This document shows positions 34,481 through 47,500 of a stretch of 64,000 nt of DNA, piece after piece. The stretch covers positions 41,689,338-41,753,337 of the forward strand of contig NC_087066.1 of NCBI RefSeq assembly GCF_963678635.1, read 5' to 3'. Below the pieces are notes generated by a model. The model searched no databases. It was not told the origin of the DNA and saw nothing but the letters and a program-made list of their open reading frames with translations. This DNA comes from Symsagittifera roscoffensis (Eukaryota; Xenacoelomorpha; Acoela; Convolutidae). The translations under genes and the position numbers were made by a program. How positions within the stretch are numbered: position 1 is the stretch's first letter; each line of letters starts with the position of its first letter.

Positions 34481-36038
34481 ACTAATTATATATATAATCA
34501 AGAAGGAATGAAAAAAAAACGTTATAAATTTGAATTGATTTGAAAACAGCTAAAACAATTTTCCCATTTTTCTCATAAACCAACGCCTACAAAAAGCATA
34601 AAATATAAGCAATTCAGGTGGAAGGTTGAAGACAAAATGGGCAAACAAAAGAGGTTATATAAACAATTATAATCGATAAGAATGGATTTTTTTTCTGCAA
34701 AACAATCAAGTTAGAAATTCGGATTAAAATAATCGAACATCATCGATTCTGATGTTTTATAATTGATTATATTATATTTCAAAAAGAGAGATTATAATCA
34801 ATTTGTTAATTGATCAAAATCAATTTTTTCTCAATTTTTGTAAGACTGGTACTAAAATCATATTATAATCGATTATTAACACTTGAAACTGGATGTTGAT
34901 AAACTCACTTTTCTCTGAAAGTTGGAACAAAAACGGGCTCTGTAACTGGCACTGTAACATGCACTCAGATCAAAAGGAATTCCAATTTGATATCAATAAA
35001 CTGAAGAGATTTGCAAATATATAGTTTTAAATAAATGTAATGGACGTCTTGAAAATCCAAAATAAATCAACCCTGAATATAAGTTTTTCCGTCAAAAGTT
35101 TACCGCTTGCCTTTTTGTTGATATTTTATGTTTTGTGGTCTAAAAATTGCATAGCAGATCATTGCTGAGTAAAATTTTGCAAAATTGTTGCCTGGAGTCT
35201 TAAAAATTAATTGAAAAATTTTACGTTTCTGAAAAATAAAGCGCAATCAGTTTGATTGATTGTTTAACTGCTTAAATACAATATGAGAATTCAATCACTA
35301 TTTCAACGGTTCAAGGTCAAAACTGTAAAGAGTTTCCCAAATTGCAGGCAAATTTGAAATTTTAGGTGACAATGAGACATCCTTTGTCTGAAAAATTAGT
35401 CTTTACATGCAAAAGTTGTCTGAAAAAGGTCAATTGCCAATTTTAATTATTTTTTTTCTGTCCGAACGTTTTGCTACTAATTATAATCCAGAAATTTACG
35501 ACGTTGTCCAATAAGTTTGTTAAAAACTATAAATTGGACTGAAAGAATTAGTTCAATAAAATAGCAATTCGGCGATCTTCACTTTATTTTCAAATCAGGT
35601 CTGATATTTCAGATAACCTCGGCGTACCAAATATATCCAAAAAATACTTCGTAAATGCAGAGTCCGCACAATGCAGACAGCCTTTAGTTTGTCATAATCC
35701 AGTTGAAAGGTAAAAACAGAAAGCAGACTAAGTAATAAATATGTTTTTCTTGTTTTCTATATTGAAGAAAGAAAGAGAGGTAAACGTATGTAAAATAACC
35801 GCTGTTCAACGCAAAACTTACCGTTCGATTTGTTTGCAAATTTCGTTTTTTTTCTGCGTGTGAGCGCTGCAAACAGATCTCCAACATGAAAATTAAGCTT
35901 AGCGAAAAAGTTCATATTATTTTCAAAGCACTCCTTTTTTAGCCTTAAAAAGCGTAAAAAATTTAGTGACATATCGAATGCAATATTTTAGTCGGTTATC
36001 GAGATGAGCCGAAAAGGCTCCAGAAAAAGATGTGTCTT

Positions 36039-39000
36039 GAGGAAAAGGGTACATTAATTTGGCTGTTCAGACTAATTTAGAGCAACGAGTGATTGAAATT
36101 GAGTCGTATGCACGAAACGGCCCAAAACTGGTGTTTCTATATCTTTAACTGAAATTGATGTGGTAGAATATGATAGGCTAATTATTCAAGCAGAAAACAG
36201 TCAACCATTCAATTTCAAACATGGCCGGGCATATCAGAAAATATTCAAGCAGATAAAATTATTAGCCGAAATGACCAAAAAAATGGAACATAATTCGTTG
36301 AAGCCATTTTTTTCAGCTTCTCTTGTCTGAGTAAATTTCCACTAGTGACTTGAAATTGATTTAATTATAGAACAAATTTTAGTTATTTGAACAGGTTAGT
36401 TGATTCAGCATAATTCATACTAGTTTGATTTTTTTTGTGTTTTTCGTTTGCGAAACAGTGGTTTCGCTTTTTCGTCGTATAAATTTCTGAAAAATTGTTT
36501 CAGAAAAGTTCGGTAGTTTTGTCAATTGCCAATTCATATATAAGGCAGTTGCATTGATGCAAAAAAAAAAACAAAATTGGTTTTCGGATTGAACGTTTTT
36601 GAAAATATTATAATTGAACTTTGCTTTGTTGTTTGAAAAGATCAAACAAATTTAAATAATGAGATTGATTAAAAAAAACTCATGCTAAATTTTTCGAGAA
36701 GTGTTTTGTTTTTGAGACTCTTGAATATAAAAAGGAAAATTGAAAACGATAAAATTTAATCAAAAAAATCAATCTACCTATTTGTCACAATTTTTGCCTA
36801 AAAAAGAAGATTTTTCGGCAACCTTGAGAAATCAATTCTGTTTGGAAGTCTTATTTGTTCTTGCTAGAGTTTTTGCGGCAGGTATTCCAAAACAATATTT
36901 TGGAACCTATTTAACCATCTTTCTCTCTCCCCTTAAGAAGAATAAATTTGTCGAAATTTCGACCAATCAGAAATCAGCAAAAATTGAAATTTCAAAACGA
37001 GCTTTAGCGCTAATCTACTGTATCTATTTGTTTTAAAAACTACTACCAAACTCGCTAAATTTACAGTGCTAAAACTAAACTGAGGAGAAAAAGCATAAAA
37101 AAAAGTGTTATTTTATGGTTAGAAAAAAAAACATTTTTTTCGCCAACTTTGAACAAAAAAATCAGTTCATTCTTCTCTGTATAACTACCTCCGTTTGAGT
37201 ATTAAATACAATTTAACTTTCTGGGAACTTGTTGTACATGATACCATAAATCTAGTCTAAAAAACTGCCTTTCTGTCTTTTTATGTGGAAAAATTTAATA
37301 GGCAAACAATTTCTTGAAATTTACAATATCTTCAGTAGGCCTGTTTTGGAGCACTTATATACGGCACTGCTGAAAAACCGCAAATTTATACCAGCGCTTT
37401 CTGGAGATTATTCTGGAATCTACAAAAAACAAACAGTACGTATGCGGCATGAAGTGAGCTAAAATTTCCAACAGTTATGAGAGATTCATGTAAGGCAACT
37501 GATTCAGTTTTTAGCAAACACGTTTCGAGGTGACTCATCTATTGATTATTTGAAATCAGGAAAAATCAAAACTGAGTTACAACAAATATTTAGTGGAAAA
37601 ACAGTGTGACGTCCCTCAAATTAAAGGTTACTATAACAAAAAGTTGTTGAAGTGCTTGAAACACTTCAACCATTTTTTTTAAATTGATAAACAGATCAAA
37701 ATGTTTCGTAAAAGTTCGGAAATTATTATCTGGTAGAATATGAAGATTTTTGAAAATATGTTTTGATTTGTGTGGAATTTCTAATTCACATGTTTCAAGA
37801 AAATATTTAAATGTAGCTAATATGTTGGTAAAAACGTTTGAATTTTTTTCTGTTTTTTTTTGACGGAGATAAATTTTTCTTCTTTTTCAATTTAGTCGAC
37901 ATTACTATGAATCAAAAACTGTCTTGTGTAATCCAAAAAGTTTTTTTTGACTTTGTACAATGTTTGAACTCAGTGTTTTCTACAATGTTTGCGTTATTTT
38001 TTTCTTAATATATCGTTTTGATTACTGAATTTTTTTGCTCTCCTAAGGAGGTTTAGAAACAGGTAGCAAGACTTGATGATAATAACTTACCATTTGTTTC
38101 AGATTATGTAAACGACTTATAACAGTGATATGTTTTATTCGAGTCAGGTGGGAATTTACTAATGCTTTTTTGACCTTGCGATGGTCCGTAAAATTGAGCG
38201 GGTGCGTCTAAATTGACTTAAACTGTTTGACCATGCAATGTTCACACTCCCATAACTCTTGTCACGGAGCGAAACTAATTTTTCAGTAAAAATTGTGATT
38301 GAGGAAGAGAAAGAAATTGAGGAAAAGGGTCGAATTACTTGGCTGCTCAGACTAATTTAGAACAAAGAGTAATTAAAGTTGAGGAGTCGAAACGGGCAAA
38401 AATCAGTGTTTCTATATCTTTATCTAAAATCAATGTGGTTGAATATGATTAGCTCTTTAACCATTCAAATTCAAACATGTCCTGACATATCAGATATTAA
38501 TCAAGCAGAAAAAAAAGTTAGCCGAAATGACCAAAAAGTGGGACATGTTTTGTTGTTGCCGTTTTTTTCAACTTCTCTTGTCTGGGTAAATTTCCACTAG
38601 TGACTTGAAATTGATTTAATTATAGAACAAATTTTAATTATTTGAACAGGTTAGTTGATTCAATATAATTCATACTTGTTTGATTGTTTTTTTTTTGTGT
38701 TTTTTGTTTGCGCAACAAGGATTTTGCTTTTTCTTTGTATAAATTTCTGAAAAATTGTTTCAGAATTGATGCAAAAAAAATAAATTTGGTTTTCGGATTG
38801 AATGTTTTTAAAAATATTTAAGATGAAATTTGCTTTGTTATTCAAAAAGATCAAACAAATTTAAATAAGGTTGATTGAAAATATAACCCAAGCAAAATTT
38901 TTTGAGAAGTATTTTACTTTCGAGACTCTTGAGTATAAAAAACAAAAAATTTAAAACGATAATTTAAAAAAAATCAACCTAACTATTTGTCACATTTTTT

Positions 39001-40150
39001 GCTTAAAAACAAGATTTGTCGGCAACCTCGAGAATTCAATTCTGTTTGGAAGTTTTATTTACTCTTGCTAAAATTTTTTCGACAGGTATTCTTAAAAATT
39101 ATTTCGGGACCTACTAAGCAATCTCTCCCCCTCCCCGTATGTAGAATAAATTAGCCAAATTTTTGACCAATCAGAATTCAGCAATAAATGAAATCTCAAT
39201 ACAATCTCTTGCGCTGTTTCATTGTTTTTATTTAGACTTAAAACTGCAACTAAACTCGCTAAGTTTACAGTGCTTAAATTAAACTGACGAGAAAAAGCAT
39301 CAAAAGAAAAAGTGTTATTTTAGGGTTAAAAAATACAAATTGTTTTGCCAACTTTTGAAAAAAATAGATCAGCTCAACCTTCTTGTACAACTACCTTGGT
39401 TTGATTATTAATTACAAAATAAATTTCAGAGAGCCTGTTGTGCATGAAAAAAAAATTCTGCACTTAATGAGGAAAAATTTAATAGGGAAACATTTTCTTC
39501 AAATTTACAATATCTATATAGGCCTTTATTCGAATATAGAGCACTTAAATACCGCACTGCTAATAAAACCACAATTGTATACGAGCGCATTCTCTGAAGA
39601 CTATGCTGGTACCTACAAAAAAAACAGCTTGCATGAGGCACGAAAAGAGCCGAAATTAGCAATAACTATGAGAGATTCTTGTAAGGGAACTGATTCACTT
39701 TTTAGCAAACACGTTTCGAGGTGACTCATCTAATGATTGCTTGAAATTGCAGGAAAAATCAAAATTGAGTTACAACAAATATTAAGTGGATATATATTGT
39801 CTTCGTACAATGTTTGAATACCTTGTTTCCTACAATGTTTGAGTTTTTTTTTCGTAATATATCGTTTTTATTACTAACTTTTTTTGCTCTACTTAGGAGG
39901 TTTAGAAACAGGTAGCAAGACCTGATAGAAGTTTGCCATTTGTTTCAGATTATGTAAACGAGTAAGTACTGTGATTTGTTTTTCTCGAGTCAAGTGAGAG
40001 TTAACTATTGTTTTTTCGACCTTGCGATGATCCGTAAATTTGTGAGCGGGTGCGTCTAAATTGACTGAAACTGGTTGACCATAAAATTTTTTCATTCCAA
40101 TAAAACTTGTCACGGCGCGAAACAATTTTTTTCTGTAATAGTTCATTGTG
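36039..40150. repeat. Tandem pair of about 2 kb units with reverse-transcriptase-like remnants
   Basis: Unit 1 (36039 to about 38310) and unit 2 (38319 to about 40150) are diverged direct copies, offset 2280 at the left edge ('gaggaaaagggt'). Unit 2 lacks several hundred bases. Both contain a relative of the nested MITE at 34 kb (CCAATCAGAA blocks at about 36963 and 39169), implying that insertion came before duplication. Confidence 0.75.
39383..39724 (+). pseudogene. Possible non-LTR reverse transcriptase C-terminal fragment
   Basis: Unit 2 reads YNYLGLIINYKINFRE and then KNLIGKHFLQIYNIYIGL. Unit 1 at about 37180-37400 reads YNYLRLSIKYNLTFWE and KNLIGKQFLEIYNIFSRPVL. The pattern YLGxxI..xLxF followed by L..IYN....PVLEH is that of the region after the catalytic motifs in LINE-type reverse transcriptases. 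Both copies carry stops or frameshifts. The match is by eye and short. Confidence 0.4.
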
Positions 40151-40439
40151 TATTTAAAAACTTCAAACTTCTCTTCAAAATGCGTCGCTGAGGTAAGTGC
40201 CGATGAAAAGTTTGCCGAAAATTAACATTTATGTTTTTTACACAGCTATTGCGCTTTGCGAGTGAATTTATGTTACAGGATTTACTGAAATTAGTTTTAC
40301 AACAGCTGAAACAAGATTATGGCTTATCGCTAATTCTTTATGATTTATATTTTTGTGTTTTGGTTTTTTGGGTGCACTACTTGTACCGAGAAAAAAACTC
40401 AAATTTTAAGTTTGATATAAATGCGGATCTGGGTGAAGA

Positions 40440-40720
40440 TCAGAGATTTTAGCAAGGGAGGGTCTAAAACTTTCTCGAGGAGGGTGGATTTTCAAAAAAT
40501 TGTTCAAATTGTTGTTGGCATTTTTTATGGTTAGCCCGACCAAATTGATTTTTCGGGTTCTCAAAATCACTAAAAAGACACTGTTTTGATCAAACTTTCT
40601 GCGGCGGAGTCAAGCCAAAAAAGTTTTCTTCTTGAAATGAGTAAATATTGGCGCTGTTGGAGCCTTTCGAAAAGTTTATGATCGTTTAGCCAAAATTGGA
40701 TACCTGAAAGCAGTACACAA
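40440..40720. mobile_element. Partial hAT-like MITE, reverse orientation
   Basis: The order 'tttctcgagg...ggattttcaaaaa', 'accaaattgatttttcgggt', 'aaaagacactgttttgat' reproduces in reverse the right half of the copy at 18412-18841. No clean termini remain. Confidence 0.5.
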
Positions 40721-41264
40721 GGGGTGAGCCAATGAAAAAAGTTGTAATTTTACTCATTTTAAATCAGAGAAATAAGGTATTGCTCTAAGTTTTTCTTGGT
40801 GTTTTGGTGATGATGTAAGCTTGATCACAGATGCAAACATTTCTACTGTAATATTGCAGGTTCCATAAATAAAATAATTTTGTTATAACCACGAAAAAAA
40901 CTAATGCAAATTTAGTTTTTTTTGTGAAAAGTTTAACCTATCTAAGAAAAGTGCAAAAAAACTTATTAAATTGGATTTTTGAGGTCTAAATCATTGCCAG
41001 TATAATCGATTCCCATGTTGGGCTTAGACAACAAAATTGGACAAAAAAAATGGATTAAATTAATTTTTTTTCTGGCAGAAACTTAATGCATTATAATTCA
41101 TTTGAAATCCATTATAATGGATTATAAAACAAGTAAAAAATCAAATTAAATTGGATTTTTTCTCCACTTCACTTTCGCATTTAACTAAATGAGTAATGCA
41201 AAATTTTTGCAAAGTGAGTGAAAGTCCTACTCCTTTTTTAAACCTAAACTCAACGTGCAAAAAG
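40721..41264. other. AT-rich spacer
   Basis: No gene is seen. It contains ATTATAAT palindromic blocks at about 41090-41130 like those of LR1. Confidence 0.4.
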
Positions 41265-41700
41265 ATTTCGTTGACCTCTCCCCCTAACATTTGGCCCTTT
41301 GCTCCCTTACAACCCTCATTCCAACGTTTTCCTCTTTGTCCTCCCCCACACTTGAAACCCCCCCAACCTGGCCTTCTGCGACCCCCCCCCCCCCCCCCAC
41401 GCTGAACCACCCCGCCCCACCTGAATCACCCGACCCCCGCACATGAACCAACAACCCCCCCATCCACTTGAACCCCCCACCCTTTGATCCGATTCAGGTA
41501 TGGTGAGTGTGTGCGTGTGGTGAAGGGGGGGGGGGTTGGTTCAGTTGGGATTCATTTGGTGGAGGGGGTTGGTTCAGGAGGGGGCAGGGTTGGGATTGGT
41601 TCAGGTGGGGAATGGCGGGTGTAAGAGCACAAAGGGAGCAAAGGGGCGAACATTGGAGGGAATAGAAGCGGGCAATTGTTGAAAGGGTCAAAATTCAGCT
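41265..41700. repeat. Inverted C-rich/G-rich repeat (foldback-like)
   Basis: The left arm is C-rich on the + strand, with 'ggccctttgctccctt' followed by CTGAACCA/CCTGAATCA-type repeats. The right arm, from about 41500, is the reverse complement of the same series (tggttcag, tggttcaggagg, then 'agggagcaaaggggcga'). Arms of roughly 200 bases face each other across about 20 bases near 41500. Open frames inside are low-complexity artefacts. Confidence 0.7.
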
Positions 41701-44428
41701 ATTGAGTAACATAAAAAGAAAAAAAATTATCAATTTTTTTAAATAATCAAAAATAACCAACTTTAGTTTAAAAAGTAGAAAAGACTTCATGTGCGATGGA
41801 ATTCGCATATCAACAAAGTGGGAAAAATCGATGTTTTTTGAGTTTTATTGTCAGTGTCGACGAAAGTAAAAAAAAATCGGTTATAATGGATTAGAAATAG
41901 ATTTTTTCCTCGAAAATAGTAATATTATAATCCAAATTTAATTGATTGTTATCACTTTCTTTCACTTTTGCGGACACTGATAGTGAAACTCTGCACAAAA
42001 AACTAAAAAATAGGCTAAAGTTTAAAAAAAAAACAGTTTTAGCCTCAATTTGAGAATTTAATTCCAATATGTTACAATAGCAAAAATTCTTGCTATCTTT
42101 GCTAGCAAAATTCTTTTTGAATAAATAAAAAAACGATTTGAACCGTTCTGTGTTGTTCTTCAGTCATTTAGCAAAATTGGATCCTCTGTATGGAGACCTT
42201 AACTTTGTTATTTCGGTAATTAACTGAAACTGAAAAAAACTCTTTCTCCTCTTGTATCGAGTAATGCTACGGTTATGTATACTTTGAGCTAGTCGCTTTC
42301 TTTCAGTTTTGAGCTAGTATGCATACTTTCCAGGCAATTAGCACAAAAAAACTGAAAATTGAAGTGAGTGGCAAGTTTTATATGGCACTTAGTTTCATTT
42401 TTAATTAAGAAAAAAAGCGACACCAAAAATGAGAATACAGTTTTTCTTTAGTTTCTGTAGTAATGAAACATAAAAAGCAATTGCTGTTTTGATTAACTCC
42501 ACAAGCATTTACCGAATTTTTTTCGACTCGTGTTGCTGGTAAGTTGGTGTTTACAGCTTTTTCCTCTACTTTTTGTAAAGCCTACTTTCGTCTATTCTCT
42601 GCTCTTTTAAGCAGTGTTTTAGTTTTTGGCATTCTTGTATTTGGCTATTTTGACTGAATCTTCAAAACTTGACCCTACGTTACTTTTGTGAAGCAATTTT
42701 TGCAAAATTTCACTGTTCTGTTCTAACTTTTGCGCGCTTTGAAATTTTCTGTTTTACTGAAGCAGTATCACAAATTATCTATGCGTGGTGAAATATCCTT
42801 CGAAGTTGATTTCAACCATGCTAAATAGTCATATTGACGACCAGTCAAATTAAATTTTAACCACTTTATTATTTAAATAAGCCGTTGGTTGACGAAAATC
42901 GAATATTTCAAATTTTGCACATTTTAAAAAGCTTTCTTCATAACTTCAGTTTGGACCGTTTACAGATCAGTCGGAACGGAACAATCAAGCCTTTGCACGA
43001 GCTGTTTAATCATAAATCATTGTTCCGACTTTCGAAGAAAACGGAATATTTATGCTCGGTGTGGTTTTTTATTCAGTCAGATTTCGCCGATCAAAATAAT
43101 AGTTTTCAACAAATTTTTTTTTAACCCATTGAAGATATCGACTCTCTGAGTTCAAATTTGAAAAAGATATTCAACATCCGATCATTTTTTGTTAAGTTCT
43201 AGGGGTTTGAAAATTGCCAAATTGCCCAATTTTGGACTACATTATGTGCGCTTTGAAGAGTTTACTCATAATGCTCAAAGCGAAACTCGAACTGTTTTGC
43301 TGTGGCCAATTATCCCACACAACAAAATCGTTCCAAATTGAATTGAGGCTAGTTAATCGGTCGTATTAATATTGTACGGGAAAGGTTCTCAGGCTCGAGG
43401 GACCGAATATTGGAAAATTTCAACCAATCAAACTCGCTAAGCGTTCCTAATGTCTAAATGCCTTTCTCACAAAACCGAAGACAAAATTAACAGAAAATGA
43501 TAATATAAAAAGGATAATAGATGCATATATAATAGGTGCAGATCTAATAAACTTAGCTTTTCATTTTTCCATTTTTTGTAAGTCGGTATTCTTAAAATAT
43601 TAAGTTTGTTCAAGTCCGCCTTCGATCCGGAATTATTTTCTTTCATCTGCTTTTTTTGTATTTGGGCAATATTAACACTAATGGCCTGGATTTATTCGCT
43701 TCCTTTGAAATTTTCGCAACTTCGTTGAGATTTTTGAATACTCAATTGTGATTGGCTGAAAATAAGCAAAAATGAATTTTAAGGATTCGGTCCCTCCAGC
43801 ATGAGGGATGCCACCCAGCATTTTGTACGACTCAAAACTTCACACTTTGACATTGTCCAAAATTAATAGATTATCAATATTTTTCTCAAAAACTATTCGA
43901 TATGAATCAATCACAGTCGGAACAGTCAGGGCTTTCCTCTGATATACGAGCAGTTTTGTTGTGTTTTAAGAGCTTAGGGTTAAATTGAAGTGATAAGACT
44001 TCTATCAAACAATTGTTCGTGCTACGAAGGAAGCTGTTTTTTAGGTCTTTTTTTCTAATGCAAACAAACTGGGAAAATTGTGCATTTCACTCTCCATTAT
44101 TGGTGTCGTCAGTTATTTAACATGTACTTTTTTAACCCTGTGGTTATTACTGCACAAAAACTCACTGCCTCAAAAACTCATGCATCAGAAACTCACTGCC
44201 TTCAAAAAAAGTTATAACTTAGAGTAAGATATCAAGTACTTAACACAAAAAACCACGCACATTAATTACGCCGATATCGGAGATCTACAAATTTTCGTAT
44301 TGAAATATTTGTTTCTTTTTGCCAAATGGTTTCATTTTTTTGAACAATTTCTATCTTACTACTTAAGACAAGTTCGCTACTACACACAGTTCTTACAACA
44401 GTTCATATAACAATTGAGTATAATAAGT
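41701..44428. repeat. AT-rich region with dispersed repeat copy 2 and an insertion
   Basis: 42880-43970 is the second long copy of the repeat at 7.0-8.06 kb. It is interrupted at about 43380-43817 by an insertion bounded by TTGTACG and containing GGACCGAAT/ATTCGGTCC and CCAATCA/TGATTGG pairs. No gene is seen in the rest. Confidence 0.55.
43380..43817. mobile_element. Insertion of about 0.43 kb in dispersed repeat copy 2
   Basis: The copies at 7.5 and 19.8 kb read straight through 'taatttcgtaactt' or 'taatttcgtacttc'. Here 'attgtacg' is followed by GGAAAGGTTCTCAGG, and about 430 bases later 'ttttgtacg' returns to the repeat. TTGTACG on both sides suggests a 7-8 base target duplication. Inner inverted blocks GGACCGAAT and ATTCGGTCC lie near the ends. 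Confidence 0.6.
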
Positions 44429-44434
44429 TTTATT
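44429..44434 (-). terminator. Candidate polyadenylation signal of the downstream - strand gene
   Basis: AATAAA on the minus strand lies about 150 bases past the TAA at 44582-44584. Confidence 0.35.
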
Positions 44435-44581
44435 TATAAACCACTGATATTTTCAAAATTATTTTTCAATGTTTAATGGTTAAAGCAAGAAGAATCATAG
44501 ACTTAAAAATTTTACGTTCCACTAATTGCGATTGTCTCAATTTCCTTAACTTCAGGTAAAATAGCTGTGAGCAAATTTGGT

Positions 44582-47500
44582 TTATTTGTGATACCCGGAA
44601 TCTGGTCTGGAAATCTTTCTTTTGTACTTTTTGGCAGTCCCGGTCGCGAAGGTAGACGAGGACTCGTACTCGTGCTGTGTGCTCTCGGACATACGACTTG
44701 CCATCTCGGAGTCTACTCCGGAACGCATAGCCACCAAGTTGTCAAAGGCAACTCGAGATTCCTCGAGATTCCCTTGACTGTTTTCGGACTCATCGCCCGA
44801 GATGGTGTCATTTGCAACATCTTTTGGGTTCTCGACTGGAATATCTTCTGAGGTCAAATCTCGAGTGTCTGTGTCAACTTCAGAGGTCACTTGAAGATCG
44901 CCTCCGCCTGACCATGCCTTCGGAGCAACCGACGCATAAGCTGGCAAGGGAATGTCGTTCGGAACGTTCGTTGGCTCGTTGTAGTCTTCCAGTTCGAAGT
45001 TACTTGGATGTACTTTGGATTGTCTAGTTAGATCCATCATGTTTTTCTTTGATATGTTGCGAGTCTGTCTTCGGCGGTCTTTCAGTATTGAGCCCGCAGA
45101 TGGAGGTCGAACTAAAGTGTAACGCCGAATATTTTGATGAACTTTAATTTCGCGTAAATCGACTGTATTCGATCTTAACATTAACCTTCTTCTGCATGAA
45201 AACCTATTGCCTATGCTTTAAGAAAAATATGGGGAGGGGGGGGGGGGGGGTAGATCACTGTAAGTTCCCTTGGAACCATGTTTTCTAAAGACACCTTTGG
45301 CAACTTGCAGTGTGAACTCGTTTTAGGCAACCTTATGATTTTTACGAGCTCACCTCTTTAAGCGTTAAACTTTTCTACCGTTCTTTTCTCTTTTTTTTCC
45401 TGCGCTATTTGTCAAATATAACGAATTGAAAAAAAAATAGACAGAGATGAGAATTCTAAAATTTTTCTGTGGTATGCCCGGAATTAGCATTATCCAACAT
45501 TTGGTTGTTTTTTAGACCCCTCAATTTTGCTGAAAAGTGTTCCTGAATGCAGATAAAAAGATGCTAAAAGTTTCACGGTGAACAAGTTAAAAGATTTTCA
45601 AAAGATTATGTTTCAATTTTCAGATATCAGTTGTTTTCAATCAGAATTAACAAATTGAACGTAAAATATAACAAAAAACAACTGCGAGTAATGAGCCTTT
45701 GTTGTTTGGTACGCTTCCAAGAAACGGATTTTTACTAAATCACAAACTTAAATTAAATAAAATTTTTCCAGTTCATATTTTTTCTGATGCCTCTATGAAT
45801 AAATGCGTCTGCGATTGTTTTTTTTTTATCAATCAAATTTTTTTTTGCATTATGACCGCGCTACCATAATTTCACAAACTCGACACTCAAATATCTGTGG
45901 CTTTAAGCCTTACCGTAAGCCTTGGCAATAGCCGAAGCAGTCCTTCCCCCCTCTCCTACTTTCCTGATTCTCGCACTGGACTCCCGACTGCTGGGAGTTC
46001 CTCGGCGACTGGGGGATTCTTCGTCCGAGTAGTCCTCCGACGACTCCGCTCCACTGAGCACCGAGTCGTCGTCTCCCTCGAGGATAAACTTGCGCTGCTT
46101 GCGGAATGACTTCCCACTATCTTCATCCAAATCTCCTCCTGAGTTGTCTTTACCATCGCCTAGAAGTGACAAAGTGACCTTTCCAATATTTCTAAAATAA
46201 TCTGTCTTATCATATTGTTTGAAACAGCCAATTGAGCAATCATGATACGTTTCTTCCGTAAACAATAACAGACCTATTTTTTATACAGGAATAGTGATTT
46301 GATCCCATCAACTGGAAAGAATTGTTTGAAAACTAGTTGCCGTGGTCGAAAAATTAGTCGCGGTGGTCAAAAAATTAGTCGCGGCAGACGAAAAATTAGT
46401 CGCGACAGTAAAAAATAAAAACGCGGCGGTCGAATTGGTCAAAAACAACTCTGTCGCAATGGTCGAAAAAATAGTCGAGGTGGTCGAAAAAATAGTCGTG
46501 GTGGTCATTGAATTAGTCGCGGACGTAAAAAATAAAGACGCGTTTGGTAATTCGTAAGACGCGATCTTTAGTTCGTATATCTTTAATAAATATATCTTTA
46601 ATTCTTTGCTTCCGTTGTTGAATTCAATGTCTTATGTAGCTCCACATCACACTGGTATGGCGCCACACACGAGTGCATGTCTTGCTTTCTATCCATCATG
46701 AACAATGCTACCAAATCAAGTAGGTCAACAAAAGATGTTTAGCAGCATGTTGAGCAACCAGTAGAAAAGTAGTATCCCCAACCACCACATGTACAATCAA
46801 CAGTTCAACAAAAAACCCATTGGCATCAAAATTTTGGCCATTATTCTGTTTTTCAAGCTCTGGCATTATGACGACAAAAGTTTGCAATAGTTCAAGTGGT
46901 TCGATCAAAATTGTAGCAGGGTTGAATCCAGTCCGCCATCAAACGATGTCAAATTGATATTTTTGAAAATTCTTGTTACTAGAAAAGCAAAAACGGTAAT
47001 TGCTGATTTGATTTTCGTGGGGTCATTTACAAACTTAATATTGGTCAACATGCCATGATATGGCTGCAATTATATACAAATTGACGAGCTTTCCACAGTT
47101 CTGTATGCATAATTTGGAGATCAATTCCAAGCTTTTGTCGATAATAAATGACTTACTTAGCTGTGCTTAGATCTTTGTCTCATGAGGAGGCCTTAAAAGA
47201 AAATTTTTTGCTGAATCAAGCCCTTGCTAAGTCTCCGCCAAACATGAGGCAGTGACGAGCTAAAATCCGAAGTGATGAGCAGCTAAGAAGAATGCACAGT
47301 AGACCTAAAGTAGAGTAACTCAGCGAAAACAAGACTTAGACCAATTTTTCTGCTTTAATCAAGTGGTCTCAATTTATTCTGCATCATTTGCAATGACGAA
47401 TACGCAGTGTAAAAACGCACTGTTTTTAAATTAAAAAACGCCGACTCAGCTCCCTAAGTTATAGCAAACGAGAAATAAATGTTTGCTAGTCAGCGAGTTG

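Larger units (their letters stand above)
32739..34900. repeat. Long repeat LR1, old copy, split by a nested MITE cluster
   Basis: 32739-33111 and about 34482-34900 together match the continuous sequence at about 57105-57690. The break is at 'aaacaactata', which in the 57 kb copy runs straight into 'atcaagaaa'. Inside the left part, 32825-32945 and 32983-33095 are a local duplicate (agagatccc...gtgtgctga...gtacatcatg). Confidence 0.75.

Noticed and set aside
41196-41691. Proline-rich open frames on both strands
   Set aside because: They are translations of the C-rich inverted repeat. Composition explains them.
45112-45193. Upstream extension of the last exon of the - strand membrane protein to the acceptor near 45194
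   Set aside because: Joining there to the phase-1 donor of the previous exon brings a stop within a few codons. The acceptor after TACACTTTAG keeps the frame.
46342-46557. Open frame of repeating VEKLVAV heptads, coiled-coil-like
   Set aside because: It is produced by a 21-base minisatellite whose period is a multiple of three; there are no splice sites and no match to the surrounding gene.
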